From positions 113,465-167,573 of the forward strand of contig JAHREW010000007.1 of assembly GCA_020883125.1 (NCBI GenBank): a stretch of 54,109 nucleotides of DNA. The letters are read 5' to 3'. The notes below the pieces were generated by a model, which saw only the letters and a list, made by a program, of their open reading frames with translations, was not told the DNA's origin and ran no database searches. The position numbers were made by a program, and so were the translations under genes. Positions 1 to 8,758 of this stretch are shown here, in pieces (positions within the stretch are counted from its first letter, which is position 1; every line of letters begins with the position of its first letter). The DNA comes from Microcoleus sp. CAWBG506 (GTDB lineage Bacteria; Cyanobacteriota; Cyanobacteriia; Cyanobacteriales; Microcoleaceae).

Positions 1-367
1 GGAGACGGCAATGCCGTTTCCCTACCCAAAAATAATCATGTAGGGACACGGCAATGCCGTCTCCTGATTTCTGAGGAGACGGCAATGCCGTTTCCCTACC
101 CCACAATAATCATGTAGGGACACGGCAATGCCGTCTCCTGATTTCTGAGGACACGGCAATGCCGTTTCCCTACCCCACAATAATCATGTAGGGACACGGT
201 ACGTGCAGTCTCCTGATTTCTGAGGAGACGGCAATGCCGTTTCCCTACCCAAAAATAATCATGTAGGGACACGGCAATGCCGTCTCCTAATTTCTGAGGA
301 GACGGCAATGCCGTTTCCCTACCCCACAATAATCATGTAGGGACACGGCACTGCCGTCTCCTGATTT
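1..367. repeat. Five tandem hairpin units of about 74 bp
   Basis: Five near-identical units begin at 1, 75, 149, 224 and 298. Each is a long imperfect inverted repeat: one arm reads GGAGACGGCAATGCCGTTTC and ends in CCCTACC, the loop is an A/T-rich AATAATCAT stretch, and the other arm begins GTAGGGACACGGCAATGCC and ends in GTCTCC. Units are joined by TGATTTCTGA. Single or half copies of the same hairpin recur at 3453-3515, about 40183-40210 and 40390-40453. The array may extend left of the window. Its apparent reading frame is only a repeat artefact. Confidence 0.9.
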
Positions 368-377
368 CGATTCTTGT

Positions 378-986
378 TTATGCTTTCAACAGTGCCCTAG
401 AAGCTGATTCTCCTGCGAGTTTCAGTTGCGACTTTAATTTGAGATTCAACAACACCAAGACACTCCACTGACTGACTATAGAAAACAAAATGGTATTTCC
501 TGATGCTGCGAAAGAAGACGAAAAGCCAAAGCTAGCAAATGTTGAAGATAACCACAAAATAGGAGCTTTTTCTGGAGTCAGCAACAGCATAGATAAAACC
601 AGAGGCGGTAACAAGATAGCGCTACCGACAGTACCTGCGGCCCAGATTTCCTGATTTCGGGTTTTGGTAAACAGAAATAGTTGGGTGATGGCTGCGTAAA
701 TTAGGATCAGATTCAGGGAGCAAATTACGCCCCAAAAATCATCTGTACCAATTTTGTGAAACAGCACCAAAGGTATCAAAATTATGACTGAACTAAGGAC
801 ATTAATTGCGATCGCAACTATAGCAGGACTTTTTTCGCTCCAAATCAAATCGAGTAGTGGGTAGCGTCGCCACAACTTGTGACTGCTGGGAACGATTTGT
901 TGTCGATATCTTGCCCAATCGTACAAAGATTCCCTGTCAGATGTTAAAGCTGCAATTAAAGCTAAGAACATCAGCAAATTAAACAT
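378..986 (-). CDS. C-terminal remnant of an ABC transporter permease
   Basis: This 202-residue hydrophobic protein has about four to five membrane segments and looks like the distal part of an ABC-2-type exporter permease. Its ATG at 986 lies inside the end of the ATPase gene 971-1762, and a TTG at 998 in the same frame is the only earlier start. There is no room for the N-terminal half expected of such a permease. The simplest reading is that a deletion joined the ATPase, missing its last part, to the permease, missing its first part. Translational coupling through the overlapping TGATG context is possible, so a short product may be made. Family assignment rests on hydrophobicity and context only. 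Confidence 0.5.
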   Translation of the reverse strand: MFNLLMFLALIAALTSDRESLYDWARYRQQIVPSSHKLWRRYPLLDLIWSEKSPAIVAIAINVLSSVIILIPLVLFHKIGTDDFWGVICSLNLILIYAAITQLFLFTKTRNQEIWAAGTVGSAILLPPLVLSMLLLTPEKAPILWLSSTFASFGFSSSFAASGNTILFSIVSQWSVLVLLNLKLKSQLKLAGESASRALLKA

Positions 987-1762
987 CTTTCCACCCAAGG
1001 AAAGTTTTTTAATTCGGATATTAGCGCTTCTAAGTTATTGCCTAAAACTGACATGAAAATTTGCTGGCGACTGAGACGTTTGTAAAGTTCTTGTAAAGGT
1101 GCGCTTTCGACCAGATATCCGAGTTCCATGATACCAACCCAGGTACAAAGTTCGGCTAAGTCACTGAGAACATGAGATGATATGACTACGGTCATGCCAA
1201 CTTGTTGCAAGAGTTTGATAATTTCGCGGAACTGCATTCGGGCGATCGGATCTAAGCCAGAAACTGGTTCATCTAACAATAGTAACAGCGGCTCGTGGAT
1301 AATTGTTCTCGCCAAACTTAGGCGCTGTTTCATCCCCCGCGATAGGGTGGAAATTGAGCTGTTGCGCTTGTTTGTTAGTTGTACGAGTTCTAAAACGGAG
1401 TTGATTTGCGATCGACGGCGCGACTGCTGGAGGTTGTAGAGTCGAGCAAAATAGTCTAAATAATCCCAAACAGTCAAGTCGTCGTAGAGGGGAAAGTCGT
1501 CGGGAAGGAAGCCGATGCGTTGTTTGAGTATGGGGTGCGATCGATCGCGCTGTAACCTATCCCCATTGATGTAAATCTCCCCTGTAGTCGGTTCTTCAGC
1601 CGCCGCCAACATCCGCAGCAAAGTAGTTTTCCCCGCACCGTTGGGGCCAATGAGTCCGCATACTTCGCCTGCTGCTACTTGCAAATCGATGTCATTGACT
1701 GCGATATGGCGATCGAATTGTTTCGTCAGCCCGCGAGTTTCTATTGCTAGTTGTTGTGCCAT
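971..1762 (-). CDS. ABC transporter ATP-binding protein, C-terminally truncated
   Basis: This is the cytoplasmic ATPase of an ABC-2-type exporter. It has a Walker A motif GPNGAGKTT near residue 40, the signature LSRGMKQR, Walker B LLLLDEP followed by VSGLDP, and the H-loop SSH. The ATG at 1762 opens at MAQQLAIETRGLTKQF, a canonical start of the domain; a TTG 33 bases upstream is less likely. The nucleotide-binding domain is complete, but the C-terminal extension usual in this class stops abruptly at WVERCLIC, where the frame runs into permease sequence. It overlaps the remnant permease gene by 16 bases. Substrate is unknown. Confidence 0.8.
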   Translation of the reverse strand: MAQQLAIETRGLTKQFDRHIAVNDIDLQVAAGEVCGLIGPNGAGKTTLLRMLAAAEEPTTGEIYINGDRLQRDRSHPILKQRIGFLPDDFPLYDDLTVWDYLDYFARLYNLQQSRRRSQINSVLELVQLTNKRNSSISTLSRGMKQRLSLARTIIHEPLLLLLDEPVSGLDPIARMQFREIIKLLQQVGMTVVISSHVLSDLAELCTWVGIMELGYLVESAPLQELYKRLSRQQIFMSVLGNNLEALISELKNFPWVERCLIC

Positions 1763-1873
1763 GTTTTGAGCGGTGATAGAAGTTTGATAGAGCAATCTCT
1801 GGCATTAACAAGAGTTATATCAATTTCGATCGATTTGAGATGTACACGCCAGTTAATAAGGAGATTTTTGGTG

Positions 1874-2063
1874 GGTAGGGCGGGTTTATTTAACCTGTCT
1901 GCAAACTTTAAGCCTACAGGTGAACCCGCCCCTACAGCTAATGGAGAATGCTGCAATATCTCAGATATATCCGATCCGTTATTACAAACGCCATGTCTTG
2001 TAGGGGCAGGTTCACCAACAATAATTGCCGAAAACCGACAATCTCATAAACCTGCCCCCGCCC
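1874..2063. repeat. Two hairpin repeats of the GGGGCGGGTT family
   Basis: Two inverted-repeat elements lie at 1874-1935 and 2000-2063, with ends of the type GTAGGG(G)C(G/A)GGTT and AACC(C/T)GCCCC(T)AC. The same family occurs at about 40240-40308 and in tandem at 53899-54109. A further short element with AAACCAGGTTTTTT lies near 2112. The rest of the 1763-2333 gap shows no gene I can support. Confidence 0.75.
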
Positions 2064-2333
2064 GACAACAAATCGCTAATCTACCGGACAGAATATTACG
2101 CACCAACACCAAAAAAACCAGGTTTTTTGTAGGCTTTTAGGTGTTATAATTAAAGTATTCCCAAAAAAAACAGTTTCCGATCACCCGTGCGTAAATTGCC
2201 CAGATATGTGTAGGCCCGCACCATCCACTACCCCTACAAATCTTCATGAAGGATTGAGAGTTATTACTGTTGACTGTTGACTGTTGACTATTACAAATCG
2301 CCCTTGCGTACCTTCTGTTACTGAATAAGTCTT

Positions 2334-3371
2334 CTATTTAAGATTTTCCAGCTTAATCCTCGGATCGATCGCCTTCAGCAACAAATCAGCCAACAAATTA
2401 CCAACAATCAACATGGCAGAACCCATCATCAAAGTTGCCATGACTAAATATAAATCTTGATTTGTCACAGCATCCAAAGCCAGCTTCCCCAAACCAGGCC
2501 AATTAAAGAAAAGTTCCGCAATAAACGCACCACTCAACAAACTAGCAAACTCAAAACCTAATAGCGTAATCAATGGATTAACTGCATTCCGTAGAGCGTG
2601 AAGATAGATTACTCGATTTTCCGGCAAACCTTTCGCCCGTGCTGTTCTGATGTAATCTTGACGCAGTACATCCAACAATTGTCCTCGCATCAATCTTTGC
2701 AAACCTGCAAAACCTGTCAGACTCAAGGCGACAGTTGGCAAAATTAAGTGCCAGCCGTAATCCATGATTTGACCCCACCAAGGTAAGTCCGCGTGGTCAA
2801 TACTGGTCATTCCTCCTACAGGAAATAGAGGCGATGTATTCTGGGCGAAAAATAGCAGCAGCAAGGCCATGATAAAGCTGGGAAATCCTTGTCCTGTGTA
2901 GCTGACTACTTGCAAAACGCGATCGACTGTCCGGTTTTGATTGACAGCGGCGATGATTCCCAAGGGAATTGCGATCGCCCAAGTTACAATCAAAGATGCG
3001 ATCGCCATTAACAACGTAGCCGGCACTCGTTCCCACAGCAGAGAAGCCACCGATCGCTGATACACAAAACTCGTACCAAAATTCCCCCGCGTCACAATTT
3101 GTTGCAACCACAACCAATACTGGACAAAAGCCGGTTTATCTAAGCCGAATTGTTGTTCTAGTTGTTTAAGTGTCTCCGGCGAAATCTTCGGATTTTGGCT
3201 TAAGGTATCCAAGTAATTTCCCGGTGCAAGCTCAATAATTGCAAAACACAGAATAGATGCTAAAAATAGCGTTAACAGAGCCTGCAACAGCCTCTTAAAA
3301 ACATAGACAAATGTCTCGCCACCAAGCAGAGAACTCAATTTTCGTAAATTATGGTTCAACTTTATAGTCAT
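2334..3371 (-). CDS. Peptide/nickel-type ABC transporter permease (DppB/OppB family)
   Basis: This 345-residue inner-membrane permease has about six transmembrane segments. The N-terminal segment near residues 25-50 ends in ELAPGNY, as in DppB/OppB proteins, and the ATPase-contact loop reads DYIRTARAKGLPENRV, followed by HALRNAVNPL. The ATG at 3371 is the first and natural start. No substrate-binding protein, partner permease or ATPase for this system lies beside it, so it is an orphan member of a transporter whose other parts are elsewhere; in cyanobacteria this dispersed layout is common. Peptide, nickel or another substrate cannot be told apart from this sequence. Confidence 0.9.
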   Translation of the reverse strand: MTIKLNHNLRKLSSLLGGETFVYVFKRLLQALLTLFLASILCFAIIELAPGNYLDTLSQNPKISPETLKQLEQQFGLDKPAFVQYWLWLQQIVTRGNFGTSFVYQRSVASLLWERVPATLLMAIASLIVTWAIAIPLGIIAAVNQNRTVDRVLQVVSYTGQGFPSFIMALLLLFFAQNTSPLFPVGGMTSIDHADLPWWGQIMDYGWHLILPTVALSLTGFAGLQRLMRGQLLDVLRQDYIRTARAKGLPENRVIYLHALRNAVNPLITLLGFEFASLLSGAFIAELFFNWPGLGKLALDAVTNQDLYLVMATLMMGSAMLIVGNLLADLLLKAIDPRIKLENLK

Positions 3372-3515
3372 TTGTTATTAGTTAGTTGTTATTGGTTAGT
3401 TTTTATTAGTTGGTTGTTAGTTGTTATTGGTTAGTTGTTAGTAGCCGAAATTAGGAGACTGCACGTGCCGTGTCCCTACAATATTGTCGGTAGGGACACG
3501 GCACTGCCGTCTCCT
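3372..3515. repeat. Heptamer-like repeats and one hairpin copy
   Basis: From 3372 to about 3445 the sequence is a degenerate short tandem repeat built on TTAGTTGTTATTGG. From 3453 to 3515 there is a single copy of the hairpin arrayed at the window start, with arms AGGAGACTGCACGTGCCG and CGGCACTGCCGTCTCCT. It lies between the permease gene and apt and could fold in transcripts of either strand. Confidence 0.8.
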
Positions 3516-3572
3516 CTATATCATAGGTCGTTGCAACTGGAATTGATATGCCAACTGCCAACTAACAACTGA

Positions 3573-4085
3573 CTAATACTCAACTAGCGTAACTATTGGT
3601 ACATCCGGCAATTTTTGCCTGCCGCCCAAAGCCTGCAATTCAATTACAAAAGCAAAACCTACCAGTTCGCAGCCAGCTTGTTCTAACAGCTTAGCCGTTG
3701 CAGCCGCGGTCCCCCCAGTGGCGATTAAATCGTCCACCACTAGGACTCGACTCCCCGGTGTCATCGCATCTTGGTGCATTTCCAGGCGATCGCTACCATA
3801 CTCCAACTCGTACTCAGCAAAATAAACGGCTCCCGGCAATTTCCCCGGCTTGCGGACTGGAACAAAGCCCACTCCCATTTTATAAGCCAAAGGCGTGCCA
3901 AAGATAAAGCCCCGCGATTCCATGCCTACGATATAGTCAGGAGACATTGCAGAGCATTTTTCCGCTAAACTGTCAATGGTGTAGCTCAGTCCTTGGGGGT
4001 TTCGCAGCAAAGTTGTAATATCTCGAAACATGATTCCCGGCTTCGGGAAATCAGGAATGTCGCGAATCAGAGATTTGAGATCCAT
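3573..4085 (-). CDS. apt: Adenine phosphoribosyltransferase
   Basis: This cytoplasmic purine-salvage enzyme makes AMP from adenine and PRPP. At 170 residues it matches the usual length. The PRPP-binding loop [12 protein letters not shown] lies at residues 116-127, the N-terminal [15 protein letters not shown] is typical of Apt, and [10 protein letters not shown] at 54-63 is the conserved base-site region. The ATG at 4085 is the natural start because it is followed directly by [14 protein letters not shown]. It is monocistronic, divergent from the aminotransferase at 4320. Confidence 0.96.
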   Translation of the reverse strand: MDLKSLIRDIPDFPKPGIMFRDITTLLRNPQGLSYTIDSLAEKCSAMSPDYIVGMESRGFIFGTPLAYKMGVGFVPVRKPGKLPGAVYFAEYELEYGSDRLEMHQDAMTPGSRVLVVDDLIATGGTAAATAKLLEQAGCELVGFAFVIELQALGGRQKLPDVPIVTLVEY

Positions 4086-4319
4086 ATTGTAGAGCGGGGT
4101 TGAGGGTAACGAGGCATCAAAAATCGTACACCAATAATGTCAAAAATGAGAAAGCGAATAGTAAAAATTAAAACCAATAGCTTTTTCAATTTTTATTTCT
4201 TAACTGCTTAAACTTTTGCGTACAGTCGAAGGAAATGTGATAATTTCCTAACAACAGGGTTGAATATTAAGATTTTTCGCCCTAAGATCAATAGTCAAAA
4301 ATCTAATATCTAAAATCCA

Positions 4320-5486
4320 ATGATCAAATTGGCAGCACGAGTGGGCGAAGTTCCTCCTTCCATCACCTTAGCGATCGCAGCTAAGGCGAAAGCCATGAAG
4401 GCCGAGGGGATTGATGTCTGTAGTTTGAGTACAGGAGAACCAGATTTTGATACCCCAGAACACATTAAAGCAGCGGCAAAGCAAGCTTTAGACAGTGGTA
4501 AAACTAAGTATGGTCCAGCGGCGGGGGAACCGGAGTTAAAAGCTGCGATCGCCCGTAAACTCCGATCCGACAACAATCTCCACTATCAACCTGAGAATAT
4601 CATTGTCAGCAACGGTGGTAAGCATTCTCTGTATAATCTAATGATGGCTCTGATTGAGCAGGGAGACGAAGTAATTATACCTGCTCCCTACTGGCTGAGT
4701 TATCCAGAAATGGTCAAACTAGCCAGCGGTAAGCCAGTAATTGTCCAGACTGATGCTTCTACCGAATATAAAATCACCCCGGAACAACTGCGTCAAGCGA
4801 TTACTCCCCGCACCAAGTTATTTGTGCTCAATTCGCCATCTAACCCTACGGGAATGGTGTATAGTCCAGCGGAAATCAAAGCACTAGCTGAGGTGATAGT
4901 TGAGCGAGATATTTTAGTCGTTTCAGACGAAATTTACGCAAAAATTATATACGACGGAGCCCAACACGTCAGCATCGGTTCCCTAGGGAAAGAAATCTTC
5001 GATCGCACCATCATCAGTAGCGGTTTTGCTAAAGCTTACTCCATGACTGGCTGGCGAGTTGGCTATTTGGCCGGACCGATCGAATTAATCAAAGCTACCA
5101 GTACCGTTCAAGGACATAGTACCTCCAACGTGTGTACCTTTGCACAGTACGGGGCGATCGCAGCTTTAGAAAGCAGCCAAGAATCCGTGGAAAAAATGCG
5201 TCTGGCTTTTGCCGAGCGCCGTGAAGTAATATTTGAATTACTCGATGCTATCCCCGGAATTAGCTGCACCAAACCCGACGGTGCTTTCTATATGTTTGTC
5301 AATATCAGCAAAACAGGAATGAATTCTCTACAATTTTCCGAAGCTTTATTAGAACAGCAACAAGTAGCAGTTATTCCCGGCATTGCTTTTGGTGCAGATG
5401 ACCACATTCGCTTGTCTTACGCCACCGATTTAGGCACAATCAAAAAAGCTGTGGAAAGGCTGGATAAATTTATCCGCCACATCTAA
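4320..5486 (+). CDS. aspC: Class I PLP-dependent aspartate aminotransferase
   Basis: This is a 388-residue fold-type I aminotransferase interconverting aspartate and 2-oxoglutarate with oxaloacetate and glutamate, or a close relative acting on other amino acids or prephenate. The PLP-binding lysine is K238 in [15 protein letters not shown], the cofactor Asp is in VSDEIY near 203, and NSPSNPTG at 171-178 is the family signature. The ATG at 4320 begins [14 protein letters not shown], typical of cyanobacterial and Thermus-like class Ib enzymes. It stands alone, divergent from apt. Exact substrate preference cannot be read from sequence. Confidence 0.92.
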   Translation: MIKLAARVGEVPPSITLAIAAKAKAMKAEGIDVCSLSTGEPDFDTPEHIKAAAKQALDSGKTKYGPAAGEPELKAAIARKLRSDNNLHYQPENIIVSNGGKHSLYNLMMALIEQGDEVIIPAPYWLSYPEMVKLASGKPVIVQTDASTEYKITPEQLRQAITPRTKLFVLNSPSNPTGMVYSPAEIKALAEVIVERDILVVSDEIYAKIIYDGAQHVSIGSLGKEIFDRTIISSGFAKAYSMTGWRVGYLAGPIELIKATSTVQGHSTSNVCTFAQYGAIAALESSQESVEKMRLAFAERREVIFELLDAIPGISCTKPDGAFYMFVNISKTGMNSLQFSEALLEQQQVAVIPGIAFGADDHIRLSYATDLGTIKKAVERLDKFIRHI

Positions 5487-5504
5487 AAATTAGTTACTGA
5501 TTAT

Positions 5505-5889
5505 TTGTTATTGGTTAGTTGTTATTTGTTATTGGAACCAACAAATAACAACAACTAACATAGGACAACTAACCAATAACCACCAACAACTAACTAATGA
5601 CTAATGACTACTAACTACTAACTACTAACTACTAACTACTAACTACTGACTACTAACTACTGACTACTAACTACTAACTACTAACTACTAACTACTGACT
5701 ACTAACTACTAACTACTAACTAATGACTACTAACTACTAACTACTAACTACTAACTACTAACTACTAACTACTAACTACTAACTACTAACTACTAACTAC
5801 TAACTAATGACTACTAACTACTAACTACTAACTAATGACTACTGACTAATGACTACTGACTAATGACTACTGACTAATGACTACTAACT
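5505..5889. repeat. Long heptamer tract (STRR), mostly CTAACTA
   Basis: About 380 bp of seven-base repeats, mainly ACTACTA/CTAACTA with GACTACT and TAATGACT variants, fill the gap between the aminotransferase gene and the sigma factor gene. The repeat runs to the stop codon of the latter and supplies its last bases. This type of short tandem repeat is well known in filamentous cyanobacteria. Similar shorter tracts occur at 10572-10620, 16391-16420, 23930-23980, 27133-27167, 41780-41822 and 43343-43400. Confidence 0.95.
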
Positions 5890-6661
5890 AAAGCTGTTTA
5901 GTCATAATCTCTTTGAGCAAATCCAGCCCCTTCTTAACACGCCGAGAAACAGTCACCGCACTAATACCCAAGCGTTCAGCCGTTTCCTTCTGCGTCAAAT
6001 CATAAAGAAAAACAAACTCCAATATCTCACGAGTTCGTTGTTCCAACATAGACAAAGCTTGCTGTACGCGAATTTTGTCTTCTTGAGCCAACTGAAAGCT
6101 GCGATACTTGCTATCAGGAACTAATGCTCCCAGACAAGTAGTCCCCTCATTTTCATCTTGCACCGGCGCATCCAAGCTCAGAGGTTCGCGGTTGAGGTGG
6201 GCTAGCTTAATTTCTCGCCATTCTTCCACAGAAACTTCCAACACCGTGGCGATTTCCGCATCTGTAGGATTTCGGTTGAACTGTACTTGCAAATCCTTAA
6301 TCACTGATACAGATTTGCGTTCGAGCGATAACCAGTGTCTCGGAACCCGCACCGAAGGGCTTTTATCCCGTAGATAGTGCTGAATTTCCCCCCGGATGTA
6401 GGGAATTGCAAAGGAACTAAAGGCGTGTCCCTTGGATAAATCAAACCGCTCAATCGCTCTGATCAAACCAATACACCCAACTTGCTGCAAGTCGTCGTAG
6501 CTTTCCCCGCACTGGTTGAGCCAGTGGTGAACTTCTTTTCTCACCAATCCGATATTGAGTTTAACTAACTGATTGCGGACTTCGTTGGATGCAGAACTTT
6601 GGTACTCGCGCAACAATTGCAAGTTTTCGGTTTTTAGTTCGTTTGGGACTGTGGTAGACAT
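5888..6661 (-). CDS. sigF: Group 3 RNA polymerase sigma factor, SigF type
   Basis: This 257-residue alternative sigma factor belongs to the SigB/SigF/SigG-like class. Region 2 is seen in YDDLQQVGCIGLIRAIERFD followed by FSSFAIPYIRGEIQHYLRD, region 3 in VPRHWLSLERK onward, and region 4 in the C-terminal helix-turn-helix LTQKETAERLGISAVTVSRRVKKGL. In cyanobacteria SigF is linked to motility, pili and stress. Its position beside psbO matches the sigF-psbO neighbourhood known from Nostoc/Anabaena, which supports the symbol. The gene starts with ATG at 6661 and its stop codon lies in the heptamer tract. Confidence 0.9.
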   Translation of the reverse strand: MSTTVPNELKTENLQLLREYQSSASNEVRNQLVKLNIGLVRKEVHHWLNQCGESYDDLQQVGCIGLIRAIERFDLSKGHAFSSFAIPYIRGEIQHYLRDKSPSVRVPRHWLSLERKSVSVIKDLQVQFNRNPTDAEIATVLEVSVEEWREIKLAHLNREPLSLDAPVQDENEGTTCLGALVPDSKYRSFQLAQEDKIRVQQALSMLEQRTREILEFVFLYDLTQKETAERLGISAVTVSRRVKKGLDLLKEIMTKQL

Positions 6662-6983
6662 AGTGGCATAGGGGTTGGTAGAGCAGAGCAGTGATTTGAC
6701 CTTAGATGTAGATTTTTAATCTAGTCTAAAAAATTCCTATTTAATTGGTGTAATTCTAGCACTTGATAGCTGTGACAGCCGACACATCTGTTGAGCATGG
6801 GCAAGGTCCAGTGATTTGGTGGAGTCCTGGGCGGGTATGATTTTACCCGTAGGGTCTTACAAATATAATTTTTCTGATTTTTTACACTGGATCTTGTAAT
6901 TGAAAATCTGTTTTAATGCAATACTTTAATCACTTAAAAAATAAAATGTTACAACGCAAAAGTGATAAAAATCAAATCATAGA
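6662..6983. other. sigF upstream region, no gene seen
   Basis: About 320 bp of A/T-rich DNA between the sigma factor start and the psbO terminator hairpin. It must hold the sigF promoter, but I see no confident promoter or small gene. Confidence 0.4.
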
Positions 6984-7043
6984 TTTATTGATTAGTCAAC
7001 AGTCCTCAGTTACATTCCTTCCTACTGTTGGCTAATCAATAAA
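6984..7043 (-). terminator. Strong hairpin downstream of psbO
   Basis: Arms of about 20 bases pair here: TTTATTGATTAGTCAACAGT and ACTGTTGGCTAATCAATAAA, with a loop of about 20 bases. It lies about 60 bases past the psbO stop and fits a transcription terminator or 3-prime stabilising hairpin for that highly expressed gene. A run of T is not prominent, so factor-independent termination is not certain. Confidence 0.6.
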
Positions 7044-7102
7044 GAGTAGTATCTTTAGAGTAAGAAACTACTAAGGGCGCGATCGGACCGTCCAGTCAAA
7101 TT

Positions 7103-7945
7103 CTAGGACACAGAAGGCTCAATGCGAGCATAAAAGATACCACGAATTTTCACATCCAGAGCAGGTCTAGCTCCCAAATCTGTATCAGAAGGCTGTATGC
7201 TTTCAAAAATACCGCCAACTTCTCCGGTGGTGTTGTCTACTTTAGCAACTTGGAGAGAAATTTTACCAGCCTTGGTGCTGGTATCAGCTAACTTAACATT
7301 AGCCCGCACACGTTTGGAATTGTCAGAAGCAGGAAGGGCTACAGCATTGTCATAGCCAGTCGCAACGCCACGACCTTTAGGGTCTAAAAAGCCAGCGCTG
7401 CGGTAAGAAGGAACGTTGAAAGTCCCTTGCAAATCTGTGGAAGTATTGATAGCAACTACTCCGGGGTCGGAACTAGCAACTAACTCTTTAATGGTGAACA
7501 AGAAAGGTACTTGTTCTCCACCGGGTAACTGAATCGTAATTGCTTGAAAGTCCAAGCCGTCTTCTTCTGTAAAAGTCAGAGTTCCGTCAGTACCAACCTT
7601 GAGATTACCTTGAACTTGGTCAATGCTAGACGTGAACCGTGTCAGCAATTTACCAGGTACAAATTCTGCCTCTTGGCGTTTATTTGCTGGTTCTTCCTTA
7701 ACAAAATAAGTGGTAGGCTGCAAACACAAACCAGTGAGCTTATAGGTAGCACCCGCTTCAATGGCGATCGAGCCGCGAGAAGTTTCTGCCAAGCTAGGGC
7801 AGTTATTTGCCAATCCAGTACCTCTAATCTGGTCGTAGGTGAGTAACTCCGTAGTCGCCACCGTTGTATCAGGAGCAGAAGAACAAGCCACCAGTGCACT
7901 CATGCAAAATGCTAAAAGTGCCACAATTAAAGAACGATATTTCAT
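7103..7945 (-). CDS. psbO: Photosystem II manganese-stabilizing protein PsbO
   Basis: PsbO is the lumenal 33-kDa extrinsic protein that stabilises the Mn4CaO5 cluster of photosystem II. The start is the ATG at 7945, preceded by GAGG about seven bases upstream; the longer open frame to 8140 has no matching N-terminus. The 280-residue product has a signal peptide (MKYRSLIVALLAFCMSALVAC), whose LVAC end looks like a lipobox with Cys21. The mature part opens LLTYDQIRGTGLANNCP and has the conserved Cys pair in NNCP and GLCLQP. Domain motifs such as GGEQVPFLFTIKELVA and the C-terminal KIRGIFYARIEP are typical. It is next to sigF. Confidence 0.97.
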   Translation of the reverse strand: MKYRSLIVALLAFCMSALVACSSAPDTTVATTELLTYDQIRGTGLANNCPSLAETSRGSIAIEAGATYKLTGLCLQPTTYFVKEEPANKRQEAEFVPGKLLTRFTSSIDQVQGNLKVGTDGTLTFTEEDGLDFQAITIQLPGGEQVPFLFTIKELVASSDPGVVAINTSTDLQGTFNVPSYRSAGFLDPKGRGVATGYDNAVALPASDNSKRVRANVKLADTSTKAGKISLQVAKVDNTTGEVGGIFESIQPSDTDLGARPALDVKIRGIFYARIEPSVS

Positions 7946-7970
7946 TCCAAACCTCAATATCCAACATCGG

Positions 7971-7976
7971 ATTATA
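7971..7976 (-). promoter_or_regulatory. Possible psbO -10 element
   Basis: On the minus strand TATAAT occurs 25 bases upstream of the psbO ATG, which would give a leader of about 20 bases holding the GAGG ribosome site. No good -35 box at 17 bases spacing is seen, so this is tentative. Confidence 0.3.
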
Positions 7977-8322
7977 TTAAGAAAAAACCCTACTTCGAGC
8001 AAAATATAATTGCTCGCGGGCAGGCTATGCCAGTCCAACCATCCGAAAGATCTCACCGGCTTTGACTCAAAAAGTCGAGCGAGTACGGCGAAATTAAGCC
8101 ATAACTTAGGATTTCTCAAAATCTGCGGATCGTAGCACAATACACATGGTACGACGGGTTGTGCTCTTTTCTTGACTTAGACTACAAATTAATATTGCCT
8201 AGGTCAACCTACTTAAGTTAGGTTGCTTATGACCCCGAATGGCGATCGCGACTAGCTCGATTTAGTCTGCTGATACTCAGGTTGGGCACAAACGCCTTGT
8301 AGATTTCAAAGGAAGCAGCGGT
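7977..8322. other. psbO upstream region, no gene seen
   Basis: About 345 bp between divergent psbO and the small gene at 8323. I see a CTTAAGTTAGG-type motif near 8212 but no coding capacity. It should hold promoters for both directions. Confidence 0.4.
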
Positions 8323-8685
8323 ATGGACAACGGCAAAGATTTAGAGTCAGGAAAGTTGCAGTCTCAACTGCAATCCCTGACAGAGGCGATTCGGACTTTA
8401 GCCGAAAGTTGTCAGGAAGACAGTGTGCTGCTTTTGGCTTTGCTGCGGACACTGGAAAGTTCGCACCGAGAAATTCGGGACGGTTTGTTTCAAGCGTCTT
8501 TTCCCGAAAACCGCCAAGCACTGTACAAACTGCTCAGGAATATAGAGGCCAATGGTGGCTGGCCTTACATCCACCGGATGAAACTGCGCGAGCTCTTAGG
8601 CTACACCGAAGAACTATCTATCCTAGAAGATTCTCGAACCGAGTCTGATGGTGAATCGGCCCAGAATCCGCAAGCTCTTAAATAG
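8323..8685 (+). CDS. Small conserved hypothetical protein (120 aa)
   Basis: I do not recognise a named family. The 120-residue product is soluble, acidic at the C-terminus (EDSRTESDGESAQ) and predicted mostly helical: residues 10-65 (LQSQLQSLTEAIRTLAES to LLRTLESSHREI) could form helical hairpins. The ATG at 8323 follows AAGGAAG at a good distance. Codon use and helix pattern look like a real gene. It lies divergent from psbO, but a functional link is not shown. Confidence 0.75.
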   Translation: MDNGKDLESGKLQSQLQSLTEAIRTLAESCQEDSVLLLALLRTLESSHREIRDGLFQASFPENRQALYKLLRNIEANGGWPYIHRMKLRELLGYTEELSILEDSRTESDGESAQNPQALK

Positions 8686-8758
8686 TTTTGAGCGTATGAG
8701 TTATGAGTTTTAAATTAACTCATAACTCATGCACTAGCTCCCGCCATCGGCATCTCAC

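Noticed and set aside
96..329. 77-residue open frame in the hairpin array
   Set aside because: It is a translation of tandem hairpins with no coding character beyond the repeat period.
1..367. Regular repeats looked like a CRISPR array
   Set aside because: The whole 74-base unit is repeated, including the part that would be spacer, and each unit is a long hairpin. No cas genes are present.
5590..5889. Heptamer tract as possible origin iterons
   Set aside because: No DnaA boxes or dnaA/dnaN genes nearby, and the same repeat type is scattered over the window.
7946..8140. N-terminal extension of PsbO by 65 residues
   Set aside because: The inner ATG at 7945 has a ribosome site and opens a proper signal peptide; the extension crosses the promoter region.
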